64,000 nt of DNA from Gavia stellata (GCF_030936135.1 NC_082620.1:1798001-1862000); one strand, 5' to 3'; shown: positions 47,001 to 57,754, counted from the first letter of the stretch. Numbers and translations: made by a program. The notes: a model not told the origin generated them from the sequence alone.

Positions 47001-50000
47001 CTTAAACGCTCCTGCAAACGTTTCCCCCTACACGCACGCTGCAAATCCTTAGCAATCGCCGCAGGCTGCGGGGATTTACGGTTAAGCGCAAAACATTCAC
47101 GCCTACCGTGTGGTTGGCCCCGCACGCCACGTCCCGCACCACCACGTTGGGGACGGGCAGGATCTGCCCGTCTTTGGTCTTCTCGATGAAGATGGCCACG
47201 CGGCGCGGCACCAGCTCGCAGTCGTACTCTATCCGTTGCGCCCGGGCGATGAATTTCCCATCCGAATTGTGCCCTGCGGGCGAGCGGCGGGATGAAAACG
47301 GGGCGTCCCCCCCTCCAACACACCCCGTTATTTCCGAGCCAGCTGCAGAAATCCCCCCCTTCCTCCTGCAACCCCCTTTTTATTTGCAGCTCCCGCCCCG
47401 CTACTGTCGCTGGAGGTAAAGAGGAGGGATGCTTTGGTCACCCAAATGGGGGAAACTGAGGCAGGGACCCTTTTTCCTCTCCCCCAAGCCTGTCATAGCT
47501 CAAAATCCCAGCAAAGCGCCCCAAAAAAGCGGCGTACCCAGCTGCCCGTACTCGGGGCACCCGAAGGAGTAGAGGTTTCCTTTGCAATCCATGATCATGC
47601 TGAATTCGGCCCCGCAGGCCAGTTTGGTGATGGGCTGCCCGTTGTACATGATCTGCGGGAGAAGCGGAAAAGCGGGTTCGGAAAATAAAAGGAGGAAAAA
47701 AAAAGGCAAAACCCCGCGGTTCCCGCGGGGAACCCCCCCCAAATCCTCAAATCCGGGGTTTGGGGTTTAAATTCCTCTTTGCGTTTATTTGCGCGGCGGC
47801 TGCAAAGAATCCCTCCCCGAGAGCGATGCTCTCGCCTCCTAAAGGGGTTTGGGCTCTGCCAGGGTTGGGGTGGGTTTTTTTTTTCTTTTCGATGAGAAAC
47901 CCCCCAAATCTGCTGGGTTTTCACCCCCAAAACCAGGAGGGGAAGCGGGGAAAGGAGCGGCGATACCTGCGTAGGGCTGGGCACGGCGTCCGTCTGGTTC
48001 CCCAGCCCCAGTTGCCCCATTTTATTCTCCCCGAAGGCGAACACGGAGCCGCTCTCTACAACGCACCCCCGGGGGAAAAAAAAAAAAAAGAAAGAAAGAA
48101 AAAAAAAAAGTGGTGTTTTTGGGGCAAAACGGGCCGATTTCAGACAATTTGGGCAAAATGTGAGGTTTTTTTTCCCCCCCCCCCGTCCTCGAGACCTGTA
48201 AGCGCCAGCGTGTGGTTGCGGCCGCAGGCTGCCAGCACGATGGCTTCGCCCCCCAACACCTCGATGAGCTTCGGGGCTTCCACCCGCTTCGTGTCCCCGT
48301 GGCCCAGCTGCCCTTTTTCGTTGCGACCTAACCCAAAACCGCCCGGTTTGCCAGCAAAAAAAAAAAACCCGGGAGGACGAAGCCCGCCGGCGGCACGGCG
48401 GGCTGCAGCCAAGGGTGGGGGGGGGGCGTTTTTTTGGGGTGCCCCCCGCCGCTCACCCCAGCTCCAGAGCTTGCCCTCGGCGGTGATGAGCAGGCTGTGA
48501 GCGGCGCAGGGACCCGAGACGACGCTCCGCACCTGAATTCCTGAGAGACAGCCGTACCTGTGCGGCCCCCACAAGTTCTGGCCCAGATTCCGATAGGCAA
48601 CTGGAGGGGAGAAAAAAAAAAAGGGGGGGGAAAAAAACCCCAAAATAAATCCATGAGTTAGGAAAAAAATGAATTGACCGGCAAGGCGTGAAAAACAAGC
48701 GGAAAAAAAGTAATTCGATATAAAGGCGTAAAGAGCAAGAAGCGCTGTTTATTTTGCTATGCAGGGGACCCGGCGCACCCCAAGTTGTGGCCCAGATTAC
48801 GCTCTGCGATGGAAAAAAAAGCCTCCAACATATTAATTAATAAAATTAGTAATTAAATATATATGCAGATAAATAAGCAGAAGAATTAATCAACTATAAA
48901 TGCATCAAAAGCAAGCAGCGCGCTTATTTTGCTTTTCAGGGGACCCTGTGCACCCCAAGTTCTGGCCCAGATTACGCTCTGCGATGGGAATAAAAAGCCT
49001 CCAACATATTAATTAATAAAATTAGTAATTAAATATATATGCAGATAAATAAGCAGAAGAATTAATCAACTATAAATGCATCAAAAGCAAGCAGCGCGCT
49101 TATTTTGCTTTTCAGGGGACCCTGTGCACCCCAAGTTCTGGCCCAGATTACGCTCTGCGATGGGAATAAAAAGCCTCCAACATATTAATTAATAAAATTA
49201 GTAATTAAATATATATGCAGATAAATAAGCAGAAGAATTAATCAACTATAAATGCATCAAAAGCAAGCAGCGCGCTTATTTTGCTATGCAGGGGACCCTG
49301 TGCACCCCAAGTTGTGGCCCAGATTACGCTCTGCGATGGGTATAAAAAGCCTCCAACATATTAATTAATAAAATTAGTAATTAAATATATATGCAGATAA
49401 ATAAGCAGAAGAATTAATCAACTATAAATGCATCAAAAGCAAGCAGCGCGCTTATTTTGCTATGCAGGGGACCCTGTGCACCCCAAGTTCTGGCCCAGAT
49501 TACGCTCTGCGATGGGAATAAAAAGCCTCCAACATATTAATTAATAAAATTAGTAATTAAATATATATGCAGATAAATAAGCAGAAGAATTAATCAACTA
49601 TAAATGCATCAAAAGCAAGCAGTGCGCTTATTTTGCTATGCAGGGGACCCTGTGCACCCCAAGTTCTGGCCCAGATTACGCTCTGTGACCAGGAAAAAAA
49701 AGCCTCCAAACATATTAATTAATAAAATTAGCAATTAAATATAAACGCCGATAAATAAGGAGAAAAATTAGTGGAATAAAAATGCATCAAAAGCAAGCAG
49801 TGCGCTTATTTTGCTATGCAGGAGACCCAGCGCACCCCAAGTTCTGGCCCAGATTACGCTCTGCGACTGGGAAAAAAAGCCTCCAAACATATTAGTTAAT
49901 AAAAATAACAATTAAACATAAATGCAGAAAAATTCAAAGAAAAAATAATTAAAATATAAATGCATAAAAAACGAGGAACGTTGCTTTGCAGGAGATCCGG

Positions 50001-53000
50001 TGCTCCCTGCACCCCAAGCTCGGGCCCAGATTACAATATGCAACTGTAAAAAAACCCCCACCCTCCAAAAAGATTAATTAATTAAAACTTAATTACATGT
50101 TTATGCATTAAGAATAAGCAGAAAAAATGAATTAAATATAAAGGCACAAAACCCAAGCAGCGCCTTATTTTGCTCTGCGGGACACCCAGCGCACCCCGCA
50201 TCCCAGATGACGACATGCAACTGGTTTAAAAAAAACCCCAAAAATAGTAATTAAAAAAAAATTAAGTATAAAAGCATAAAAAGACATTAATTAAAAGGCG
50301 GCGGGGGCTGGGCTCCGCTGGAGCCCCTCACCTTGCTGCTTAGGCACTTCTTTGCGGCCGATCAGGTCCCAGTTGGTGGCTCCGAAGATGAGGAGCTGCC
50401 CCCGGCACCTGGAGCCCTCCAGCCTCTGCGGGGAGCGGGGAGAGCACCAGTGACCGGGGGGCACGGGGGACACGGGGACATCAGTGACCCAGGGGGCACG
50501 GGGGACATCGGGGACACGGGGGACATCAGTGACCCGTAGGGCATGGGGACACGGGGGACATCAGTGACCCGTGGGGCACAGGGGACATGGGGACACGGGG
50601 GGCATGGGGACACAGGGGGCATGGGGGACATGGGGACACGGGGGACATCAGTGACCCAGGGGGCACGGGGGACACGGGGACACGGGGGACATCAGTGACC
50701 CAGGGGGCACAGGGGACATGGGGACATGGGGACATGGGGGACATCAGTGACCCGGGGGGCACGGGGGACATGGGGACACGGGGACATGGGGGACATCAGT
50801 GACCCGGGGGGCACGGGGGACATGGGGACACGGGGGACATGAGTGACCCAGGGGGCACAGGGGACATGGGGACACGGGGGGCATGGGGACATCAGTGACC
50901 CAGGGGGCACGGGGGACATCGGGACACAGCGGGCACAGGGGACATCAGGACATAGGGGACATCGGGAAATGGGGGACATTGGGGACATGGGGAATGTGGG
51001 GGACATCAGTGACCCAGGGGGCACTGGGGACATGGGGACACGGGGGACATCAGTGACCCGGGGGGCATGGGGGACATGGGGACACGGGGGACATCAGTGA
51101 CCCAGGGGGCACGGGGGACATGGGGACACGGGGGGCACGGGGGACATCGGGGACATGGGGGGCACGGGGGACATCGGGACACAGCGGGCACAGGGGACAT
51201 CAGGACATAGGGGACATCGGGAAATGGGGGACATTGGGGACATGGGGAATGTGGGGGACATCAGTGACCCAGGGGGCACTGGGGACATGGGGACACGGGG
51301 GACATCAGTGACCCGGGGGGCATGGGGGACATGGGGACACGGGGGACATCAGTGACCCAGGGGGCACAGGGGACATGGGGACACGGGGGACATCAGTGAC
51401 CCAGGGGGCACGGGGGACATGGGGACCCGGGGGGCACGGGGGACATCGGGGACATGGGGGGCACGGGGGACATCGGGACACAGCGGGCACAGGGGACATC
51501 AGGACATAGGGGACATCGGGAAATGGGGGACATTGGGGACATGGGGAATGTGGGGGACATCAGTGACCCAGGGGGCACTGGGGACATGGGGACACGGGGG
51601 ACATCAGTGACCCGGGGGGCATGGGGGACATGGGGACACGGGGGACATCAGTGACCCAGGGGGTACGGGGGACATCAGGGACACGGGGGGCATCGGGGAC
51701 ATCGGGGACACAGGGGGCATCGGGTACACGGGGAATGTGGGGGACATCAGTGACCGGGGGGGGCACGGGGGACATCGGGGACACGGGGAATGTGGGGGAC
51801 ATCAGTGACCTGGGGGACACAGGGGGCACGGGGAACATCAGTGACCCAGGGGGCACGGGGGACATCGGGACACAGGGGGCATGGGGGACATGGGGAATGT
51901 GGGGGACATCAGTGACCCGAGGGTGTGGGGGACATCAGTGACCCGGGGGACACAGGGCTGTGGGGGACACAGGGGACATGAGGGACATAGGGGACATGGG
52001 GGGCACAGGGAATGTGGGGGACATCAATGACCCGAGGGACATTGGGGATACAGGGGCATGGGGGACATCAGTGACCTGGGGGATGTGGGGGACATCGGGG
52101 GCATGGGGGACATCGGGGACAGAGGCAATGTGGGGGACATCAGTGACCTGCGGGATGTGGGGGACATCGGGGGCATGGGGGACATTGGAGACACAGGGGG
52201 CGTAGGGGACATCAGTGACCCAGGAGATGTGGGGGACATTGGGGTATGGGGGACATCGGGGACAGAGGGAATGTGGGGGACATCAGTGACCTGGGGGGTG
52301 TGGGGGACGTGGGGGACATGGGGGATGTGGGGGACATTGGGAGTTGGGGGGGGACATCACTGACTCGGGGGACATTGGGGACATGCGGAATGTGGGGGAC
52401 ATCGGGGACACGGGGAATGTGGGGGATACCGGGGACATGGGGGACACCTGGGACAGCGGATGTGGGGGACGGGGGGGACACAGGGGACGGGGGGGACATC
52501 AGGAATGGGGGGGACACGGGGGATGGGGGGGACACAGGGGACATCAGGAATGGGGGGGACATGGGGGGGTGCCCCCCAAAAAAGGGGGAAAACGGGAGCG
52601 ATGCAAAGGGGGTGCAGGCTGGAGTGGGGCGGGGGGTCCCCCCGCTTGTGCACCCCGATATTGTACCTGGGTGTTTCTTCCGCACCCCACCCCCCCAAAA
52701 AAAAAAAGCCCCAAATGGGTCAATTCCCCAAAATCAACCCAAAAGGGGGGGGGGATTTCCCCTCGGCAGGAATTAGGACAAAAGGGGGGGGCTAGCGGCT
52801 GGAAAAGGGGGTACCCCCCCCAATTTGGGGGTACCCACTATGGGGATGGAGTTGGGGGAGTGATTTAGGGGGTGCAAATGGGGTGAAACTCTTGGGGGGG
52901 GCAACGCGGGAGCGCCCCGATGGGGGGCGGTGAAGGGGGTGTGCCTTTTTGGGGGTACATCGGGGGGGGCAATGAAGGGGCAAATATAAGGGGGTGCACT

Positions 53001-54959
53001 GGGGGGTGTTGGGGTGCGTGGGGGTGTAATAAAGGGGTGCAATGAAGGGGAGCGGTGGGGGTGCATTAAGGGGGTGTGCTGGGGTGCAATGGGGGGCAAT
53101 GATGGGGTGTATTGGGGGGCATTAATGGGGTACAATAAGGGGGGGCATTAAGGGGGGCATTATTGGGGTGCAATGGGGGTGCTTTAAGGGGTGCAATGGG
53201 GGGGTGCAATAAGGGGGCGTGATGGGGGGTTCACTGAGGGATGGAATTGGGGGGACACGGGGGTTGCAAAGTGGGGGTGTAACGGGGGTGCATTAGGGGG
53301 TGCGATGGGGGGGTGCAACGGGGGTACAATGTGGGGGTGCAACGGGGGGGACGTTAGGGGAGTGCAATAAGGGGGTGCAATGGGGGGCAATGGGGGGCGC
53401 AATGGGGGTGCATTGGGGGTGCAACAGGGGTTGAATTAGGGGGTGCAGTGGGGGGGCAAGGGGGGGTGCAATGGGGGAGCGCAATGGGGGAAGCACAAGG
53501 GGGGGGCGCAATGGGGGGTTCAATGGGGGACCGCAAAGGGGGGCGCAATGGGGGGGCGCGCAAAGGGGGGGACGCAATTGCAAAGGGGGGGGCAAAGGGG
53601 GGTTCAAAGGGGAGTGCAAAGGGGGGGGTGCAATGGGGGGGGCGCAATCGGGGGAGCGCAAGGTTGGGGGGGTGCAAAAGGGGGGGCGCAAAAGGGGGGG
53701 CGGAAGGGGGGGTGTCCAATGTGGGGTGCAAAGGGGGGGGTTCAATGGGGGGGTGCAAAGGGGGGGCGTTCAATGGGGGGGCACAAGGGGGGGTGCAAAG
53801 GGGGGGTGCTAAGGGGGGGATGCAAAGGGGAGGGGGTGCAATGGGGGGGTGCAAGGGGGGGTCGTTCAATGGGGGGGTGGAAAGGGGGGGCGCAAAGGGG
53901 GGGGTTCAATGGGGGGGCGCAATGGGGGGGTGTTCAATGGGGGGGTGCAATGGGGGGGTGCAAAGGGGGGGGGTGCAAGGGGGGGGCCGCAACGGGGGGG
54001 GCACAGTGGGGGGTCGTTCAATGGGGGGGTGGAAAGGGGGGGTGCAAAGGGGGGGGTTCAATGGGGGGGGCGCAAAGGGGGGTCGTTCAATGGTGGGTGC
54101 AAAGGGGGGTCGCAAAGAGGGGGGGTGCAAAGAGGGGTCGTTCAATGGGGGGGTGGAAAGGGGGGGCGCAAAGGGGGGGCGCAAAGGGGGGTCGTTCAAT
54201 GGGGGGCGCAATGGGGGGGCGCAATGGGGAGTCGTTCAATGGTGGGGTGGAAAGGGGGGGGCGCAAAGGGGGGGGCTCAAAGGGGGAGCACAATGGGGGG
54301 TCGTTCAAAGGGGGGTCGCAAAGAGGGGGGCGCAAAGAGGGGCCGTTCAATGGGGGGGTGGAAAGGGGGGGCGCAAAGGGGGGGCGCAAAGGGGGGTCGT
54401 TCAATGGGGGGCGCAATGGGGGGGCGCAAAGGGGGGTCGTTCAATGGGGGGGTGGAAAGGGGGGGGCGCAAAGGGGGGGGCTCAAAGGGGGAGCACAACG
54501 GGGGTCGTTCAAAGGGGGGTCGCAAAGAGGGGGTCGCAAAGAGGGGCCGTTCAATGGGGGGGCACAAGGGGGGGGCACAAGGGGGGGGGGGCGCTCAACA
54601 GTGGGGCGCAAAGGGGGGGTCCCTCCCGCCGCCCCGCTCACGATGCGCTCCTTGCTGTGCTCGGGCTCGCAGATAACGACGCTCTGTCCCCGGCCCGCGC
54701 CGCCTCCGCCGCCGGCCCCGGCCCCCGCTCCGCCGCCGGCCCCGCCGGGCCTGCCCTGCCGCCTCCCGCCGGGGCTGCCGGCCCGCGCCCGCCGCTCCCG
54801 CGGCGCCTCCTCCTCGCTGCTGCCGCCGCTGCTGCCGCCGCCGCGCTCCGGCCTCGGCCTCCGCCGCCCTCCCGCCGCCGCCGGGCCGGGCCTCCGCCTC
54901 GCCGCCCCGTTGCCCGGGCCCGCGTCCCAGGGCGGCCCCGCCGCCTTCCTCCGGGGCAT
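44094..54959 (-). CDS. RCC2: RCC2 (TD-60), RCC1-like beta-propeller protein, complete
   Basis: Regulator of chromosome condensation 2, a seven-bladed propeller protein of centromeres and midzone that binds small GTPases such as RAC1. Twelve coding exons (minus): 54642-54959, 50332-50425, 48457-48600, 48196-48327, 47967-48055, 47538-47652, 47107-47273, 45326-45506, 45114-45219, 44924-44996, 44706-44783 and 44094-44198. Total 1,602 nt, 533 residues (human 522). Exon 1 encodes a basic, Gly/Ala/Arg-rich disordered tail ending EPEHSKERI. RCC1 repeats follow, with signatures GQLGHGDTKRVEAP, ACGRNHTLAL, FAFGENKMGQLGLGNQ and YGRLGHAEQKDEMVP. The C terminus is KLPEYNPRTL. Exon 4 (GTCTCG) and exon 8 (GTCGGC) have weak donors, but the frames join correctly to highly conserved peptides. 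Introns 1, 2, 7 and 11 are filled by four unrelated tandem arrays. Identity is certain. Confidence 0.96.
44290..44690. repeat. About 72-bp tandem repeat, five copies, in RCC2 intron 11
   Basis: The word GGTGTGATGAGTTG recurs at about 44,310, 44,382, 44,455 and 44,527, with a more diverged copy near 44,610. Each unit carries CCTCAGCCA, a G run and CACCCTCCCTCCAGCATCCC. Spacing is 72-73 bp, then about 82 bp to the last copy. Confidence 0.9.
45625..47050. repeat. About 27-bp minisatellite in RCC2 intron 7
   Basis: About 50 copies of a unit like TCCTTAAATGCACGCTGCAA plus ATCTTTA, length near 27 bp, cover most of the 1.6 kb intron between exons 7 and 8. Because 27 is a multiple of three, long peptides of nine-residue repeats (LQISVLKCT- and KDLQHAF-type) are open on both strands. 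They have no conserved start and are not genes. Confidence 0.93.
48739..50285. repeat. About 176-bp satellite, nine copies, in RCC2 intron 2; carries fragments of RCC2 exon 3
   Basis: CCCAGATTAC (or a close variant) recurs at 48791, 48966, 49142, 49318, 49494, 49670, 49848, 50025 and 50202, a period of 175-178 bp. Each unit has an AT-rich half (ATTAATTAATAAAATTAG, ATGCATCAAAAGC) and a GC-richer half. Read on the RCC2 strand, the GC-richer half contains a polypyrimidine stretch, CAG, and AATCTGGGCCAGAACTTG. This last motif is the start of RCC2 exon 3 (true exon copy at about 48,573-48,590). The middle copies are almost identical; those next to exon 2 are the most diverged overall. Confidence 0.95.
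50453..52600. repeat. GGGGGACATCAGTGACCC minisatellite with higher-order blocks, RCC2 intron 1
   Basis: About 2.1 kb of units such as GGGGGACATCAGTGACCC, GGGGGCAC and GGGGACATGGGGACAC. A larger block containing CATCGGGAAATGGGGG recurs at about 50,961, 51,216 and 51,515 (255- and 299-bp spacing), which shows a higher-order structure. The plus strand is G-rich throughout, so the RCC2 transcript is C-rich. Proline-rich or glycine-rich frames are repeat artefacts. Confidence 0.95.
52601..52840. other. Transition between two G-rich arrays in RCC2 intron 1
   Basis: Poorly repetitive G-rich and A-rich sequence joining the GACATC array to the TGCAATGGGG array. No function seen. Confidence 0.5.
52841..54630. 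repeat. GGGGGGTGCAATGGGG / GGGGGCGCAAAGGGG array, RCC2 intron 1
   Basis: About 1.8 kb of 10-16 bp units made of five to eight G bases separated by TGCAA(A/T), CGCAA(A/T), GTCGTTCAATG or GTGGAAA. It reaches to within about 15 bp of the RCC2 exon 1 donor. Blocks around 54,121-54,560 are duplicated in longer segments. The G strand is the template strand of RCC2. Runs of this kind are strong candidates for G-quadruplex structure. Confidence 0.95.
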
Positions 54960-55080
54960 GGCGCCTGCCCGCGGGCCGCGACGCCGTCACCCGCCCGCCA
55001 CGGCCCGGCCCGGCCCGGCCCGGCCCCCCCCCCCCCGCCCGCCCTCCGCGCCCGGGGCCGGGGGAGAGGGAACGGGGAGG
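54635..55080 (-). promoter_or_regulatory. RCC2 CpG island and promoter region
   Basis: About 450 bp of CpG-dense, GCC-rich sequence covers RCC2 exon 1 and about 120 bp upstream, with CGGCCCGGCCC runs at about 55,003-55,024. The start context is GCGCCATGC. No TATA box is visible, as expected for a housekeeping gene. The transcription start was not located. Confidence 0.65.
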
Positions 55081-57050
55081 GGGGGGGAGCGAGGGGGGAC
55101 CCCCCAAGAGCGCTTGGAGAGAGATGGGGGGGGAGAGGGGGGGCAATGGGGGGGGGAAGGGGGGGGGCAATGGGGGGGGGAAGGGGGGGGCAATGGGGGG
55201 GGCAATGGGGGTTGAGAAAGAGGGGCAAGGGGGGGGAATGGGGGCAATGGGGGGGGGAAAGGGGGGGGAAGGGGGGAGCAATGGGGGGGGCAATGGGGGG
55301 GGAAGGGGGGGCAAAGGGGGGGGCAAAGGGGGGATTGGAAAGGGGGGGCAATGGGCGTTGGGAAGGGGGGCAATGGGGGTTGGGAAGGGGGGGCAATGGG
55401 GGGGAAAGGGGGGGGCAATGGGGGGGGCAATGGGGCAATGGGGGTTGGGAAGGGGGGGCAATGGGGGGGAAAGGGGGGGGCAATGGGGGGGGCAATGGGG
55501 CAATGGGGGTTGGGAAGGGGGGCAATGGGGGGGCAATGGGGGGGGCAATGGGGGGGAAAGGGGGGGGCAAAGGGGGGGGCAATGGGGGGGAAGGGGGGGC
55601 AATGGGGGGGGCAATGGGGGGGTTGGAAAGGGGGGGTAATGGGGGGTGCAAAGGGGGGGGCATGGGGGGTTTGGAAAGGGGGGGGCATTGGGGGGGGCAA
55701 GGGGGGGGCAAAGGGGGGGTTGGAAAGGGGGGCAATGGGGGGGTGGAAAGGGGGGGGCAATGGGGGTCAAAGGGGGGGCAATGGGGGGGTTGGAAAGGGG
55801 GCGCAATGGGGGGCTTTGGAAAGGGGGGGCACTGGGGGGGTGCAAAGAGGGGGGGCAAAGGGGGGGCAATGGGGGGGCAATAGGAGGTTTGGAAAGGGGG
55901 GCAAAGGGGGGGTGCAAAGGGGGGGCAATAGGGGGTCTGGAAAGGGGGGGCAAAAGGGGGGGTTAGAAAGGGGGAGTTGGAAAGGGGGGGTTTGAAAGGG
56001 GGCATTGGGGGGTGCAGGGGGGCAAAGGGGGGGTTTGGAAAGGGGGGGCAATGGGGGGGTGCAAAGGGGGGGGTGCAAACGGGGGACAAAGAGGGGTTGG
56101 AAAGGGGGGGCATTGGGGGGTGCAAAGGGGGGGCAAAGAGGGGGCTGGCAAAGTGGGGGTGCAAGGAGTGGTTGGAAAGGGGGGGCAATGGGGGGTTTGG
56201 AAAGGGGGGGCACTGGCGGGGTGCAATGGGGGGTGAAAAGGGGGGCAATGGGGGTTTTGGAAAGGGGGGTTGGAAAGGGGGGGCACTGGGGGGGGTGCAA
56301 AGGGGAGGGCAATGGGGGGATTTTCACGGGGGGTGCAAAGGGGGGTGAAAAGTGGGGGGGCAAAGGGGGGGGTGCAAAGGGGAGGTTGGAAAGGGGGGGC
56401 AAAGGGGGGGATTTGCACAGGGGGGCGGGCGCAAAGGGGGGGTTAGAAAGTGGGGGGGCAGTGGGGGTTGGAAAGAGGGGGTGCAAAGGGGGGTTGCAAT
56501 GGGGTGATTTGCGGGGGGGTTGCAAAGTGGGGGTGCAAGGGGGTTTTGGGGGGGCAAAGGGGGGATTTGCACGGGGGGGTGCCAGGGGGGTTGGAAAGTG
56601 GGGGGCAACGGGGGGTTGCAATGGGACGATTTGTGGCGGGGGGTTGGAAAAGGGGGTGCAAAGGGGGGGTTGAAAGTGGGGGGGGCAATGGGGGGGTTGC
56701 AATGGGCGATTTGCTAAGGGGGGGGCGCAAAGTGGGGGGGCAATCAGTGGGGCGATTTGCCAAGGGGGGGGGTGCAAAGAGGGGGTTGCAATGGGGCGAG
56801 TTGCCAAGGGGGGGGTGCAAAGAGGGGGGTGCAAGGGGGGGTGCAATGGGGGGGGTGCAAAGGGGGGGTTTGCGGGGGGGGGGTGAAAACCGGGGGGTTG
56901 CAAAGGGCCGGTCCGCGGAGGGGGGGCTGCAGAGGGGAGTTTGCAAACGGGGGGGGGGGGTAAAGGGGGCTTCGGGGGGGGGGGGGGGGGGCTGCAAAGG
57001 GACGCTTCACCGGGGGGGGGGGAATTCACAACCCGGGGGGGGGTGCACGG
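55081..57050. repeat. GGGGGGCAATGGGGGG array immediately upstream of RCC2
   Basis: About 2 kb of G5-G9 runs separated by CAA, CAAT, AA, TTGGAAA or TGCAAA. It starts about 120 bp upstream of the RCC2 ATG. From about 55.6 kb the units lengthen to GGGGGGTTTGGAAAGGGGGGGCA, then to TGCAAAGGGG and GGGATTTGC(A/C) types. Open frames up to several hundred codons on both strands (Gly-rich plus, Pro-rich minus) are compositional. Confidence 0.95.
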
Positions 57051-57500
57051 CAGAAAACCGTCCCGGAGACAAAAAGGCCGCCCCCCCTCCCCCCCCCCCG
57101 GGAAGTGGACGGGAGCTGTGCACGGGGGGGGGGGGAGGGGCACAGGATCCCTTCCCCCCCCCCCCGCACCCCCCACCTGCTCTCGGGGGGGGGACACGCT
57201 TCTCCTCCCTCTGCCCCTTTTTATTTACCCGGGGGGGGGGGGTGTGCTTTTTTGGGGGGGGCGCACAAACCCCCCCGCGCAGCGCCCCCCCCATCCCTCT
57301 CCCCCCATTTGCCCCCCCCCCTTTTTTTTTTAACCCCCCCCCGGGTGGCTGCGGGGAACAATGGGCCCCCACTGCCCCGCGTGGAGCCGCTGCCGGCTCC
57401 CCTCCCCCCACGCTTTTTAAGCCCCCCCCCCCCCCCCTCCTCCTCCCCCCCCCTCCCCGCGCCCCCCCCCCCCCCCCCCCCCCCAATTGCAAACCTGCTT
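57051..57500. repeat. Mixed poly-G / poly-C homopolymer region
   Basis: Long runs of G (to about 57,250) alternate with and then give way to long runs of C (57,260-57,484), so the G-rich strand switches. A TTTTTTTTT run lies near 57,322. Exact run lengths should not be trusted. Confidence 0.8.
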
Positions 57501-57730
57501 TTAGGGCGAAGGGTGCAGCATAAAGAAAGCAACAACTCGGGGCCTTTGCAATATTTTTGGTGGTGTTTCCTGTTGCAGGGGGGAAAAAAAAAAAAAGGTA
57601 ATTTTTTTTTTTTGGCCTTTTTCCCTTTTTTTTGCCTTTTTTTTTCCGCCCCCCCCCCCCCCCCCCGCGCCCACCCACCAGATGCACTTAAAATGTAAAT
57701 AGGAGCCGCCAGAACAAACGCTGCGATACA
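57501..57730. other. Short non-repetitive island between homopolymer blocks
   Basis: About 230 bp, including T and C homopolymers at 57,600-57,667, with unique-looking sequence on either side (57,485-57,575 and 57,670-57,745). No open frame resembles a protein, and I cannot assign a function. Confidence 0.4.
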
Positions 57731-57754
57731 AAACAGAAACACATGGATGGGCGG

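Noticed and set aside
48791-50211. Extra genuine coding exons of RCC2 in the nine exon-3-like blocks
   Set aside because: Only the first 40 nt or so resemble exon 3, and no matching donor or continued reading frame follows; they are duplicated fragments.
50453-52600. Possible CRISPR-like repeat-spacer array
   Set aside because: Units are variable G-rich minisatellite words without unique spacers, inside an intron of a vertebrate gene.
53443-55883. Open frames of 590 and 811 codons on the plus strand (glycine-rich)
   Set aside because: They run through the G-run arrays and across RCC2 exon 1 in the wrong orientation; composition is set by the repeat and no domain is recognisable.
54595-57197. 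Proline-rich open frames of about 450-540 codons on the minus strand
   Set aside because: These are reverse readings of the same arrays with no conserved start or family similarity. Only the segment inside 54,642-54,959 is a true exon, and in a different frame context.
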